Source: CAZXVW01 sp964644025 (GTDB lineage Bacteria; Acidobacteriota; Terriglobia; Bryobacterales; Bryobacteraceae). Taken from it: DNA of 38,092 nt. The stretch's first letter is position 1. Every line of letters begins with the position of its first letter. The notes beneath the pieces were generated by a model that saw only the letters and a program-made list of their open reading frames with translations, was not told the origin of the DNA and did not search any database. The stretch spans positions 1 to 38,092 of the forward strand of contig CAZXVW010000014.1 in the NCBI GenBank assembly GCA_964644025.1, in the 5' to 3' direction. A program made the translations under genes and the position numbers. Below are positions 1 through 9,227 of this stretch, piece after piece.

Positions 1-49
1 CTGATTGACACTACGAGTGAAAGGCCGGAAAGGAGTTTCCCGTTTCTGG

Positions 50-157
50 CTACAGGCCGAGCGTCTCGTGCTTGACCTGTTTGCCGACGCGGTAGGTGCG
101 CCGCAGCAGGTGGGTGCGGTAGACCTTCCCCTTGTACTTTCGTGTTGTGGTGGCCAC
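50..157 (-). pseudogene. Remnant of a transposase N-terminus (IS1634/IS4-like)
   Basis: Reading leftward from a GTG at 157, 35 codons run to a TAG at 50-52. The peptide is basic and contains RKYKGKVYRTHLLRRTYRVG followed by KQVKHETLG. From memory, this resembles the first residues of IS1634-type DDE transposases, which normally continue with a GNLSHLP-like segment. Here the frame stops just after the LG, so only the extreme N-terminus is left and no catalytic region follows within the window. No good ribosome binding site is seen before the GTG. I read it as a decayed insertion-sequence fragment. The family call rests on a short motif and is moderate at best. Confidence 0.45.
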
Positions 158-319
158 ATGAACCCGGCCCGTTCTGGATGGCATCGCAATTATAGGCGAT
201 AGGACCGAACAATGTTAAGAGAAAATATTTCCACTTAGCGGCGACACAGCGAAGTTGATAAATGGCCTAAATGCTTGAAGACAAAAGACCGCGTCGGGAA
301 TTCAGCCAGGAACGCCGGG

Positions 320-1426
320 CTAGCGGGCGGGCGGGGAGGACGCCGCCGGCCGGCGCGGTTCGTAGATGCAGAACGGCTCCTCGGCCAGGTAATCGTGCGT
401 TGTCCCGTAAGCCCGGGCGCGGCAGCCCATGCAAACATTCTTGAATTCGCAGATCCCGCACTTGCCCTTGAGGTTGCCGGTATCGCGAAGCTCGTTAAAA
501 ATCGAGGCGCCTTCCCAAATTTCCCGGAAGGTCCGCTCGCGCAAGCTACCGGCCGAAACCGGAAGGTAGCCGCAAGGGAAGACCTCGCCCTGGTGGGAAA
601 TGAAGCAGACGGCGCTGCCGGCCAGACAGCCTTTGGTGACGGCGCGCATGCCGTGCCGCGGCAACTCCGGCACGGTTTCGCCGGCGCGGCGCGCCTCGGC
701 CCGCCGTTGGTGGATGATCCGGTAGTAGTGCGGGGCGCAGGTGGCTTTCAATTCCAGATTCGCATCCAGCGAACGGTCGTAGAACCAGTTGAGGATCTGC
801 TCGGACTCCTCGCCGTGAATCGCTTGCTCGTCCTGGATGGTCAACCCGCAGCCGACCGGCACCAGGAGGAACAGGTGAAAGGCGTCCACGCCGAGCTGCT
901 GAGCCAGCTCGAGGATCGCGGGCAACTGGTGCGCGTTGTGGCGGGAGACGGTCGTGTTGATCTGGGTGGAAATTCCGGTTTCCTTGACCAGCCGGATGCC
1001 GCGGATGGCGGAGTCAAAAGCGCCCTGGTGTCCGCGGAAAGTGTCGTGCGTCGCCGCATCAGCGCCGTCCAGGCTTACGGCGACGCGCTGAATGCCGGCA
1101 TCGGCGATGCGCTGGGCCATCGCCTCGTCGATGAGGGTCCCGTTGGTGGCCAGAGCGACGCGGATGTTCCTGGCCGTGGCGCGCCGGGCGAGATCGAACA
1201 CGTCGCGGCGCCAGAGCGGCTCGCCGCCGCTGAGCACGAGAATGAACGGGGCATATTCCGCAATCTGGTCGATGACGTCACAGGATGCCCCGTAGCTCAA
1301 GTCATCCGGGGACATCAGCTCGGTGGCGCTGGCGCGACAGTGAATGCACCTTAGGTTGCAGCCAGTTGTGAGTTCCCAGAAGATCAATCGCGGTCTGAAC
1401 CGCGTGGAGTTGTGACGTTCCCCCAT
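320..1426 (-). CDS. Radical SAM/SPASM protein, AhbD/NirJ-like (heme b synthase family)
   Basis: The protein has 368 residues. It has a radical SAM cluster motif CNLRCIHC (C23, C27, C30), a GGEP motif, and a C-terminal SPASM-type cysteine-rich region (GCLAGSAVC, FPCGYLPV, CGICEFKNVCMGC, EEPFC). The segments INTTVSRHN, LLVPVGCG and ATCAPHYYR are typical of the NirJ/AhbC/AhbD group, which trims side chains of siroheme-derived tetrapyrroles. AhbD converts iron-coproporphyrin III to heme b. No other ahb, nir or hem gene is nearby, so the exact substrate is inferred. An upstream in-frame ATG at 1492 is possible, but I chose the ATG at 1426: it follows GGGGAAAGC, and a TATAAT box at 1492-1497 would overlap the longer start. 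It is not a sulfatase-maturing enzyme, whose cluster motif ends in CxYC. Confidence 0.8.
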   Translation of the reverse strand: MGERHNSTRFRPRLIFWELTTGCNLRCIHCRASATELMSPDDLSYGASCDVIDQIAEYAPFILVLSGGEPLWRRDVFDLARRATARNIRVALATNGTLIDEAMAQRIADAGIQRVAVSLDGADAATHDTFRGHQGAFDSAIRGIRLVKETGISTQINTTVSRHNAHQLPAILELAQQLGVDAFHLFLLVPVGCGLTIQDEQAIHGEESEQILNWFYDRSLDANLELKATCAPHYYRIIHQRRAEARRAGETVPELPRHGMRAVTKGCLAGSAVCFISHQGEVFPCGYLPVSAGSLRERTFREIWEGASIFNELRDTGNLKGKCGICEFKNVCMGCRARAYGTTHDYLAEEPFCIYEPRRPAASSPPAR

Positions 1427-1491
1427 GCTTTCCCCGGTGCAATTTTGTGGCCAGGCGCCCGCCCTCTGAGTCTCGGCCCGTTTCTTCCTCA

Positions 1492-1497
1492 ATTATA
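1492..1497 (-). promoter_or_regulatory. Consensus -10 box for the radical SAM gene
   Basis: The minus strand reads TATAAT here, in GC-rich surroundings. Transcription would start near 1485, giving a leader of about 60 bases before the ATG at 1426. No convincing -35 hexamer is seen. Seen in sequence; promoter activity is inferred. Confidence 0.45.
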
Positions 1498-1602
1498 GCG
1501 TGTTATGGCGCAGAAGAGCCATCGGCGCCCGTATGGATTCCGTACCGACCAGCCGGGCAAAGAGGGATTTGCCCCACCCCCAGGGGCAGAATGGAGAGAC
1601 AT

Positions 1603-2307
1603 TCAACCAGGGCCCTCGAGCCGGCGGCGCGCATCCAGAAACACGGCGCGAAGCATCGGCTCAGTGAGACGGCCGGTGGAGGTGTTCTGCTGGCTCGGGT
1701 GGTAAGAGCTGAGCAGCAGAGGGAGGCCCGGGCCGGGACGGTGGCGGCGGCCGTGGCCGAACGGGAACGCTGAACGGCTGGAAATGCAGCCCTGGCTGCG
1801 CAAGATCGAGAGATAGACATCGAAGGCAAGCCGGCCGAGGGCGACGACCACGCGGAGGCGGGACAACAGGTGTAGCTCCTGTTCCAGGTAAGGGCGGCAA
1901 TTGGCGATTTCCTCGCGGGTGGGTTTGTTGGCCGGCGGGGCGCAGCGCACGGCCGCGGTGATGTAACAGTCTGACAGGCGCAGCCCGTCGTCCCGGGAGA
2001 GACTCCGGGGCTGGGAAGCAAAGCCGGTGGCGTAAAGCACGCGGTAGAGGATGTCACCGGAACGGTCGCCGGTAAACATGCGGCCGGTGCGGTTGGAGCC
2101 ATGGGCGCCGGGGGCCAGTCCGATAATCAGCAGCCGAGCGGCGGGGTCGCCGAAGGAAGGAACCGGTTTGCCCCAGTAGTCGCAGTCGCGAAAGGCGCGG
2201 CGCTTGCGGCGGGCGACGCTAGCGCAATATTCCCGCAGCCGGGGGCAGCGGCGGCAGGCGATGACGGTCCGCTGGAGCTGTTTCAGGCGGATGGGTTTCG
2301 AGAGCAT
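1603..2307 (-). CDS. Uracil-DNA glycosylase, family 5 (UdgB-like)
   Basis: The 234-residue protein matches family 5 uracil-DNA glycosylases, which carry a 4Fe-4S cluster and remove uracil and other deaminated bases from DNA. Motif A is GLAPGAHG (residues 63-70), followed by SNRTGRMFTGD. The C-terminal DNA-intercalation motif is SYHPSQQNTSTGR. Four cysteines fit the cluster ligands (C18, C21, C122, C137). Motif A has no Asp/Asn at the usual family 1 position, as expected for family 5. The gene starts with ATG and is divergent from metX across about 145 bases. In a GC-rich genome this enzyme repairs cytosine deamination. Confidence 0.9.
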   Translation of the reverse strand: MLSKPIRLKQLQRTVIACRRCPRLREYCASVARRKRRAFRDCDYWGKPVPSFGDPAARLLIIGLAPGAHGSNRTGRMFTGDRSGDILYRVLYATGFASQPRSLSRDDGLRLSDCYITAAVRCAPPANKPTREEIANCRPYLEQELHLLSRLRVVVALGRLAFDVYLSILRSQGCISSRSAFPFGHGRRHRPGPGLPLLLSSYHPSQQNTSTGRLTEPMLRAVFLDARRRLEGPG

Positions 2308-2452
2308 GGTTTGCTACCGAGCGTAACACCGAGATGTCCGCGGGCAAAGCGGCGAGCGGGCGGAACAGGACGGGGACGGGCCGCGAGCGGCCGGCCCGGC
2401 GGCGGAAGCAAGCATCCATACCGGACCCCTTTGCTATCCTGGAAGAAACCCG

Positions 2453-3571
2453 GTGATCGTCGAGACTCAACATGTCCGGTTTGACTCGCTGACGCTGGAC
2501 AACGGCGCCACCCTCTCGCCGGTAGACGTCGCCTACCAGACCTACGGCGAGCTGAACGAGACCAAGTCCAACGCCATTCTGATCTTGCACGCCTTCACCG
2601 GAGACGCTCACGCGGCCGGCATCAGCCGGGAGACGGGCAAGCCCGGCTGGTGGGACAACATGATCGGACCGGGTAAGGGCTTCGACACCGACAAGTACTT
2701 CGTCATCTGTTCGAACGTGCTGGGCGGATGCCGAGGCACCACCGGGCCCAGTTCGATCAACCCGGCCACCGGGAAACCGTACGCGCTGGAGTTTCCGGTG
2801 ATCACCATGGGCGACATGGTGCGCCTGCAGAAGATGCTGATTGACCACCTGGGCATCGAGCGGCTGCTGGCGGTGGCGGGCGGCTCGATGGGCGCGATGC
2901 AGGCGCTCGAATGGGCGGTGGATTATCCCGATGCGGTGGCCTGCTCGATTCCCATTGCGGGGACCTGGCGGCACAGCGCCCAGCAGATCGCCTTCAACGA
3001 AGTGGGCCGGCAAGCGATCATGGCGGACCCGGACTGGAACGGGGGAAATTATTACGGAAGCAAGGGCCCGGCGCGGGGCCTGGCAGTGGCGCGGATGGTG
3101 GGGCACATCACGTACATGAGCGATGAGTCGATGCGCGAGAAGTTCGGCCGGCGGCTTCGCGACAAGGAAAAGTTCGGATTCGACTTCGAAATTGATTTCG
3201 AAGTGGAGAGCTACCTTCGCTACCGCGGCACGCAATTCGTGGACCGCTTTGACGCCAATTCCTACCTTTACATCAGCAAGGCGATGGACTACTTTGATAT
3301 TTCGAACGGGAGGGGATCGCTGGCCGCCGCACTGGAACATGTCCACGCGAGGTTTCTGGTGATCAGCTTCAGTTCGGACTGGCTTTACCCCAGCTACCAG
3401 TCGCAGCAAATCGTGAATGCCCTGCGGAGCCGCAACCGGGACGTGGCCTACTGCGAGATTCCGTCCAACTACGGCCACGACGCCTTCCTGGTGGAGGTGG
3501 GCGAGCAGACGGAGCTGGTGCGGGGGTTCCTGGCCAGTACGCACCAGGCAATCGAGAAGAAAGGAGCCTGA
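2453..3571 (+). CDS. metX: Homoserine O-acetyltransferase MetX
   Basis: The 372-residue alpha/beta-hydrolase transfers an acyl group (acetyl in most MetX enzymes) to homoserine, the first dedicated step of methionine synthesis. The oxyanion region includes LHAFTGDAH, and the SNVLGGCRGTTGPSSINP signature is present. The nucleophile is Ser145 in AGGSMGAMQALEW. Asp and His of the triad fit SFSSDWLYPS and NYGHDAFLVE. The length is normal for the family. Start is GTG at 2453, preceded by GGAAG at 2441-2445; no ATG fits. It is the first gene of a metX-metW pair. Acetyl versus succinyl specificity cannot be settled from sequence alone. Confidence 0.93.
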   Translation: MIVETQHVRFDSLTLDNGATLSPVDVAYQTYGELNETKSNAILILHAFTGDAHAAGISRETGKPGWWDNMIGPGKGFDTDKYFVICSNVLGGCRGTTGPSSINPATGKPYALEFPVITMGDMVRLQKMLIDHLGIERLLAVAGGSMGAMQALEWAVDYPDAVACSIPIAGTWRHSAQQIAFNEVGRQAIMADPDWNGGNYYGSKGPARGLAVARMVGHITYMSDESMREKFGRRLRDKEKFGFDFEIDFEVESYLRYRGTQFVDRFDANSYLYISKAMDYFDISNGRGSLAAALEHVHARFLVISFSSDWLYPSYQSQQIVNALRSRNRDVAYCEIPSNYGHDAFLVEVGEQTELVRGFLASTHQAIEKKGA

Positions 3572-3578
3572 GGCGGCC

Positions 3579-4172
3579 TTGCGCAAACTTCTGGGACGAA
3601 GCGACTACACGATCATCAGCGAACTGGTGGAAACCGGCAGCAAGGTGCTGGACCTGGGCTGTGGAGACGGGGCATTGCTGGGGTGGCTGGCGGCGAACAA
3701 GAACGTGGAGGGGCGGGGGCTGGAAATCGACGGCGCCAAGGTTCAGAAGGCTATTGCCCAGGGGGTTTCCGTCTACCAGGGAGACATCGACTGCGACCTG
3801 GGCGACTACCCCGACCAGGCATTCGATTACGTCATCCTGAGCCAGACGTTGCAGGAGACCCATCAGCCATTGAAGGTGCTCAAAGAAATCTTGCGGATCG
3901 GCCGCCACGCGGTGGTGGCTTTTCCGAATTTCGGTCATTGGCGGGTGCGGTGGTCACACCTGGTGAGCGGCCGGGCGCCGCGCACAAAGTTATTTCCCCA
4001 CAACTGGTACAACTCGCCCAACCTTCACTTCCTCACGATCCGGGACTTCGAAGAGCTGGCCGAGCAACAGCACTGGACGGTGGAGCGCCGCATTTTCCTG
4101 ACCGCGCACCGCCAGGTGAGCGCGCTGGCGAACCTGCTGGCGGAAATCGCAGTCTTCCAAATCCGGAAATAA
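3579..4172 (+). CDS. metW: Methionine biosynthesis protein MetW
   Basis: The 197-residue protein is SAM-methyltransferase-like, with motif I VLDLGCGDG (residues 23-31), then GLEID, GDIDCDL and SQTLQETHQP. The PNFGHWRVRWSHL and NWYNSPNLHFLT segments are hallmarks of MetW. MetW partners MetX in many bacteria and is needed for homoserine acylation there. The frame is open far upstream inside metX, but homology begins near 3579. The only sensible start is the TTG at 3579, with AAGGAG at 3561-3566, leaving 7 bases after the metX stop. Co-transcription with metX is very likely. The TTG start and 12-base spacing could keep MetW below MetX in amount; this is inference. Confidence 0.9.
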   Translation: MRKLLGRSDYTIISELVETGSKVLDLGCGDGALLGWLAANKNVEGRGLEIDGAKVQKAIAQGVSVYQGDIDCDLGDYPDQAFDYVILSQTLQETHQPLKVLKEILRIGRHAVVAFPNFGHWRVRWSHLVSGRAPRTKLFPHNWYNSPNLHFLTIRDFEELAEQQHWTVERRIFLTAHRQVSALANLLAEIAVFQIRK

Positions 4173-4191
4173 ACGGCAGGCCCGGCCGGAG

Positions 4192-5430
4192 TTAGGCTCC
4201 GGCGACGATCCGGCTGATGTCAATCAGGTACATCTGGCGGCCGTTGCCGCCATGGGGGGAATCGATGACCACTTTCCGGCCGTCAGGGCTGAAGCGGGGG
4301 TGCGTGTCACAGCGCCACTCGCCCTTGTATTCGGGCGGCGAATAGAAATGGCCGAGCCAGACGCGGCGGCCGGTGGCGACTTCGTACAGGTAAGGGTTCT
4401 GCAAACGCCGCTTGTCCGGGTAGGTGTCATTGAGTATCCAGCGGTTGCCGGGCAGGTAGCTGCAGTGCCCATTCACGGTCATGACACCGGGGCCGACTAC
4501 TTCGACCTTGCGGGTTCGATCGTGAAACAGGTAAAAGGCGTTCCCGTGGGAGGGATGCCACGCCCAGGCAAGGACGGTTTGCGGATCGCGCCAGATGAAG
4601 TGCGAGGTCTTTCCGTATGGGTCCAGGACGAACAGATCCGTGCCGTCGGCCGCGGCGGTGAACATCCGGGTGGAGAAAGTCCTGTCGCCAGGGGCGCGCC
4701 AGCGGTGCAGGAAGATGAAACGCTCGCCGTTCGGAGATACGAGGAGGTGATTGAACCAGTGCTTGGCGCCGGTCCAGTCGCCGCGCTCGTAAGGGATCCG
4801 CGCCGCCGCGGCCAGCGGAATGATCAGCCGCCGCTTGCCGGTTTCGAGATCCATCCGCCAGATGCCGGTGTCCTCGGGAACCAGCTCATCGCGGTTGGGG
4901 TCCGGGATGCCGGCGTAACCGTAGCCGGGGCGGGTGTCGTTCAGGCGGCGGAAGTCGGGGGAGACGGCCCACTTCCCATCCGGCGAGAGCGCATAGACGG
5001 GGGCGGGCAGCGTGCGTTGCCGGCCGGTGGTGACATCCAGGATACGCGCGAGGAAGCGGCCCTGGCGGCGATCGTTCCAGATGACGCGGGAGCGCGAGCC
5101 GGGGACCCACTGCAACATGCAGCCCTGCTGCCAGTTCCAGGCCGACGAGGTGCCGAGCTCGGTCCAGCGGTCGCCGTTGGCGGTATCGACCATGCCGACG
5201 CGGATCACGTCATCCGGGCGCGGCGAGCGGCCTTCGAAATCCACCTCCATTCCGAGGACGTAGCGAGAGCCGGGGTCGAACTCGAGTTTGTCGTAGTAGC
5301 CGAACCAGTGGAACCGGGGCCCGTGCGTGATGGGGCGCACCGGCGGGAGTTTCTCGCCGAAAGCGGTGCGGCGCGCCACGGTTGCGGCGCCGATGGTTTT
5401 GAGGAAACAGCGGCGGGAATCCGGTGACAT
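4192..5430 (-). CDS. Tat-exported TolB/WD40-like beta-propeller protein, function unknown
   Basis: The 412-residue protein begins with a twin-arginine signal (SRRCFLKTIGAA), so it is probably exported folded. The body has repeated propeller-type strands: PDGKWAVS, SPNGERFIFLHRW, AADGTDLFVLDP, ATGRRVWLGHFY, RFSPDGRKVVIDS. Such blades occur in TolB-like and oligogalacturonate-lyase-like proteins. I see no catalytic signature that would fix a function. It may process or bind saccharides in the periplasm, but that is a guess from the fold. Start ATG at 5430 follows GCGGAGGCATC, a good ribosome binding site. The gene converges on metW across about 20 bases and is divergent from the channel gene. 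Confidence 0.75.
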   Translation of the reverse strand: MSPDSRRCFLKTIGAATVARRTAFGEKLPPVRPITHGPRFHWFGYYDKLEFDPGSRYVLGMEVDFEGRSPRPDDVIRVGMVDTANGDRWTELGTSSAWNWQQGCMLQWVPGSRSRVIWNDRRQGRFLARILDVTTGRQRTLPAPVYALSPDGKWAVSPDFRRLNDTRPGYGYAGIPDPNRDELVPEDTGIWRMDLETGKRRLIIPLAAAARIPYERGDWTGAKHWFNHLLVSPNGERFIFLHRWRAPGDRTFSTRMFTAAADGTDLFVLDPYGKTSHFIWRDPQTVLAWAWHPSHGNAFYLFHDRTRKVEVVGPGVMTVNGHCSYLPGNRWILNDTYPDKRRLQNPYLYEVATGRRVWLGHFYSPPEYKGEWRCDTHPRFSPDGRKVVIDSPHGGNGRQMYLIDISRIVAGA

Positions 5431-5596
5431 GATGCCTCCGCAGGATAGTTTATCCGGGTAGCAGTCCCGACGGCACCGGGCGGGCAGCCGAGCCGCGAGT
5501 TTCCGGTCCGAGAATCAGGAGGGAGGGCCGCGGCGGACCGGCGCTGACCTGTTAGTCTGGTTACGAACGGGAAGACAGGAACCTGGACAGGAAGTG

Positions 5597-8500
5597 ATGA
5601 GTCTGAAATCGCGGACAATGCTTTTTCCGGCAAAGCGGGCGGCTGGCCTGACGCTGGCCGCGGTCCTGTTGCTGGGAGTTCTTCCACGGTGTGCCCGCGC
5701 GCAGGAGGCGGGCGCGACCGGTCCGGTGAGGATCACCGCGGATTCGGTCCGGAGAGAGAAGCGGGGCGTTGAACGTGACCGGACGCTGGCCGAGGATCAG
5801 CGGCGCCAGGCACTCGAATTGTACGACAAGGCGCTTGCATCTCTGGCGCGCGAAGCCGCGCTGCGAAACGAAGTCAAGCGGTTCGAGCGCCAGCGCCAGA
5901 ACGCCCTCCGGCAGGTCAAGGCATTGCAAGCAGAACTGGACCGCCCGGTACCCGAACCCGGAATAAAGCTGCCCGGGTCGGCGACGGGGGAAGAGATTGA
6001 ACGGGCGCTGGCCCAAGAGCAGGCCGAGCTCGAGGCCCGGCGCCAGGCGCTGAGGGATCTGGAGAAGCTCTCGGAAAGCCAGGCCGCGCGCCGGATCGAG
6101 ATCGCCCGCCAGATCGGCGCACTGTTCCAGCAGATCGAGGAGATCGGAGACCAGCTTCGCTCGGTGGCCGAAGCCGAGGCCACGATGCAATGGAAGCAGG
6201 CGCAACGCGCCGAACTTCAGGCGCGCCGCCAAGCCGTCGAGCAACAGATCGCGAGCCTGCGGGCCGAGCAGGCGGCGCTGGATGCCGAGGCGGAGTTGAC
6301 TCCGCTGCGGCGGGCGCGGGCGCAGCGGCGCGTGGCGGAATCCGAGCGCCGGGTCGAATTGCTCGAAGAGCGGTCCTCGGAGGCCCGGCGCGCGGAGAGG
6401 GAGCGCTCGCTTGAGCGGGTGCGCGCCGAGTGCCGAGAGGCCCTGCAGGAAGTTCCCTTGCTCCGGGAGGTAGCCGACGAAACGGAACGCCTGGCGGCGA
6501 TGCTGTGGGGACCGGAGGGCGTCGTCATGCAGGTGGAGAAGGTGACCCGACAGCTCACCGATACGCGGAAGTACAACTCTCAGGTGCAGAAGATCGCCCA
6601 GGTAACGCGCCGCAAGTTTGAGACGGTGCGCCTTCGCGGGGTGGCGACCCAGTGGTGGCCCAAGATCCCGGCGGATATTCCGAAGCCCGGTTCCCTGCGG
6701 CGGGATATCCGCCGGCACGAGACGCTGATTCCCGATGTCCAACACGAGCTCATCGTTCTGGAAGAGCAGCGGATCGAAGCGGGCGATATCGAGCGACAAG
6801 TCGCCGAGCGGGTGCGGCGAATCCAGGAGATCGACACCTCGATGGGAAAGGCGGAACTCGAACGCCGGGTGCGCAGGCTTCTGACCACGCGTCGAGAGCT
6901 GCTGGACGAACTGATCAAGCGGTACACGCGGTACTCCGAGCAACTGGTGGAACTGGAGACGGCGGAGCGGAACCTGCTCGAAGATATCAACGCCCTGGAT
7001 AACTACATCCTGGAGCGGGTTTACTGGGTGCGGAGCGTGCCCGGATCGATCATCCCGCGCCCGCGGGACATGGCCGGAGCGATCGGCTGGCTGGTCAGCG
7101 GGGGATGGGGCGCGGTTCTGGCCGCTTCGTTCCGGGGAGTCGGGGAAAACCCGTGGCCGGTGGCGAGCATCGCGGCGTTCTTGCTTGTGCTGGTGGTGTT
7201 GCTGCGTCCGCGTTGCCGGGGCGTGCTCGAAGAGAGCGCGCGGCAGGTGGCGGATTCGGCGACGGATTCGTTCCGGGCCACGCTGGCGGCCTTCGGCGCC
7301 ACGGTGGGGCTGGCCGCGTTGTTGCCGGGGGTGCTGTTACTGCTGGCCGCTTTCCTGAGCCCGGCCGACGCGGTGGAACTGGGCCGGTCGATATCAGCGG
7401 CGCTGATTTACACCGCCGCGATCGCGGGGGCTTTCCAACTGGTATTCGAACTCATGCGGCCCGGGGGACTGGCCGAGGCGCATTTCGGATGGAACTCCGG
7501 CATGACGGCGGCGGTGCGGCGGGAGTTACGGTGGTTGCGGGCGGTCTTCCTGCCGCTGATCTTCGTGGCAATCGCCCTCGGGGCGGAAGGGAGACGATTT
7601 CACGCCCGGCCGGAGCTGCAAGCGTTCAACAATTCACTGGGGCGCGTCGCTTTCGTCCTGGCCATGCTGGCGGCCGGCCGGTTCGTCTACCGGGTTTTCC
7701 GCCCCGGCGGCGAGGCGATGAGAGCATCCTTCCCGGCCGGTCCGGCGCCCGGGTGGGGCCGGGTGCGCAACGTGTGGTTACCGTTGCTGAGCGTGCTGAC
7801 GCTGGTTCCCGCGGGCCTCGCGGCCGCCGGATATTACGTGACTGGTTTCTTGCTGTCCTACTTATTGCTGTGCACCTTATGGTGGACGCTGGCGTTCGTG
7901 CTGGCGGGTGAATTGCTGGTGCGGTGGCGCAGCCTCAAGCATCAAAGCCTGGCGGCGCAGCAGGCGGCCGAACGCGGGGGGGAAGGCACGGCAAGCACGG
8001 TCGCCGGCCCTGACGAGCGGGCGAAAATCGGGGAAGCGGACGCCCAGGTGCGCCGGCTGTTCCGGTCCGGGCTGGTGCTGGCGTGGCTGCTTGGACTGGT
8101 GATGATCTGGTCGGAAGCGGTCCCGCCGCTGCAGATTCTCAAACGTGTTCAAGTATGGCCCTCGGTGCAGCTCGTGGAAACAGCAGAAACGGGCGCAGCC
8201 GAAACCGGGGTGGCTGGCGGCCAGACGGCCGGTGAGACGGCGGCGCCGGTCTCACCAGCGACACAACCGGCCAAAGCCGCGGGAGAAAGCACTCAGGCCA
8301 CGGCCGCCAGTGGTATGCCATCGCGGCTGATGCTTTCCGATCTCATGCTCGCGCTGCTGGTGACGATTGCCACGTTGATCACCGCGAAGAACATCCCGGG
8401 GCTGCTCGAGTTCACGGTACTGCGGCGGATGAGGATTGAGCCCGGAGCGCGCACGGCGACCAGCACGCTGGTGCGGTATTTCATCACCATCGTGGGCTTA

Positions 8501-9196
8501 AGCGCCGCCGCCGCCTTGCTCGGCCTCACCTGGCAGAAGATCCAGTGGCTGGCGGCGGCTCTCACCTTTGGCCTCGGCTTCGGCCTCCAGGAAATCTTCG
8601 CCAACTTCGTCTCCGGGCTCATCATCCTGCTGGACCGTCCCATTCGGGTCGGCGATGTGGTCACCGTGGGGGAGGTGGGCGGCTGGGTGTCGAAGATCAG
8701 CATCCGGGCAACCACCATTACCAAGTGGGACCGCAGCGAGTTGATCGTTCCCAATAAGGAGTTCATCACGGGGAAGCTGGTGAACTGGACGCTTTCGAAT
8801 TCGCTGACCCGGGTGGAGCTGAAAGTGGGCGTGGCGTACGGCACCGACGTGGAGCTGGTGAAGAGAGTGCTCCTGGAGGTGGCGCATGCCCACCCGGCCG
8901 TATTAGCGGACCCGGCGCCTTACGTCGTGCTCATGGAGTTCGGCGACAGCGCCATCAACTTTGAGCTGCGGGTGTACCTGAATTATTCCTACGGCCGATT
9001 AATAATCCGCGACGAACTGCACCGGGCGATCGTGAAGGCATTCGCCGAGCACGGCATCGAAATCGCCTTCCCGCAGCTTGATGTGCATCTGCGGCCGGAC
9101 GGACCAGCAGAGCTGGCCCAGCAAGGTGAGAAACACCCGCTGCCGCCAGCTCCGCCGCCCGGGTTGCGGGACGAGGAGGACAACGATTCGAACTAG
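5597..9196 (+). CDS. Large MscK-like mechanosensitive ion channel (MscS superfamily)
   Basis: The protein has about 1,199 residues: a signal peptide (to about residue 36, ending CARAQEA), then about 430 residues of Glu/Arg/Gln-rich coiled coil predicted in the periplasm. A series of membrane segments runs from about residue 500 to 960. A canonical MscS domain closes the protein (about 960-1180). The pore-lining helix fits LTFGLGFGLQEIFANFVSG, followed by LLDRPIRVGDVVTVG and WDRSELIVPNKEFITGKLVNW. Overall build and length match MscK/KefA channels, which release solutes under hypo-osmotic stress. A Thr/Ala/Gly-rich linker (about 860-905) precedes the last helices. GTG at 5594 directly before the ATG is an alternative start; ribosome binding is weak for both. 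Confidence 0.88.
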   Translation: MSLKSRTMLFPAKRAAGLTLAAVLLLGVLPRCARAQEAGATGPVRITADSVRREKRGVERDRTLAEDQRRQALELYDKALASLAREAALRNEVKRFERQRQNALRQVKALQAELDRPVPEPGIKLPGSATGEEIERALAQEQAELEARRQALRDLEKLSESQAARRIEIARQIGALFQQIEEIGDQLRSVAEAEATMQWKQAQRAELQARRQAVEQQIASLRAEQAALDAEAELTPLRRARAQRRVAESERRVELLEERSSEARRAERERSLERVRAECREALQEVPLLREVADETERLAAMLWGPEGVVMQVEKVTRQLTDTRKYNSQVQKIAQVTRRKFETVRLRGVATQWWPKIPADIPKPGSLRRDIRRHETLIPDVQHELIVLEEQRIEAGDIERQVAERVRRIQEIDTSMGKAELERRVRRLLTTRRELLDELIKRYTRYSEQLVELETAERNLLEDINALDNYILERVYWVRSVPGSIIPRPRDMAGAIGWLVSGGWGAVLAASFRGVGENPWPVASIAAFLLVLVVLLRPRCRGVLEESARQVADSATDSFRATLAAFGATVGLAALLPGVLLLLAAFLSPADAVELGRSISAALIYTAAIAGAFQLVFELMRPGGLAEAHFGWNSGMTAAVRRELRWLRAVFLPLIFVAIALGAEGRRFHARPELQAFNNSLGRVAFVLAMLAAGRFVYRVFRPGGEAMRASFPAGPAPGWGRVRNVWLPLLSVLTLVPAGLAAAGYYVTGFLLSYLLLCTLWWTLAFVLAGELLVRWRSLKHQSLAAQQAAERGGEGTASTVAGPDERAKIGEADAQVRRLFRSGLVLAWLLGLVMIWSEAVPPLQILKRVQVWPSVQLVETAETGAAETGVAGGQTAGETAAPVSPATQPAKAAGESTQATAASGMPSRLMLSDLMLALLVTIATLITAKNIPGLLEFTVLRRMRIEPGARTATSTLVRYFITIVGLSAAAALLGLTWQKIQWLAAALTFGLGFGLQEIFANFVSGLIILLDRPIRVGDVVTVGEVGGWVSKISIRATTITKWDRSELIVPNKEFITGKLVNWTLSNSLTRVELKVGVAYGTDVELVKRVLLEVAHAHPAVLADPAPYVVLMEFGDSAINFELRVYLNYSYGRLIIRDELHRAIVKAFAEHGIEIAFPQLDVHLRPDGPAELAQQGEKHPLPPAPPPGLRDEEDNDSN

Positions 9197-9227
9197 CTTT
9201 CGAGCGCGCCGCGCCGGCAGGGCCGAT

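Noticed and set aside
275..1354. Long plus-strand frame opposite the radical SAM gene
   Set aside because: It is the antisense shadow of a clear gene in GC-rich DNA and has no recognisable motifs.
320..1426. Could the radical SAM gene be the anaerobic sulfatase-maturing enzyme for the two sulfatases?
   Set aside because: Its cluster motif is CNLRCIHC and its SPASM region follows the AhbD/NirJ pattern; sulfatase-maturing enzymes have a CxxxCxYC motif, and the sulfatases are more than 26 kb away.
2308..2452. SAM riboswitch ahead of metX
   Set aside because: The 145-base region shows no conserved SAM-riboswitch elements or a terminator; it looks like a plain divergent promoter region.
2219..3586. 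455-codon minus-strand frame across metX
   Set aside because: Antisense to metX, which has all of its catalytic motifs; the peptide resembles no family.
4252..5427. 391-codon plus-strand frame opposite the propeller-like protein
   Set aside because: Antisense shadow; the minus-strand protein has a Tat signal, a ribosome binding site and repeated blades.
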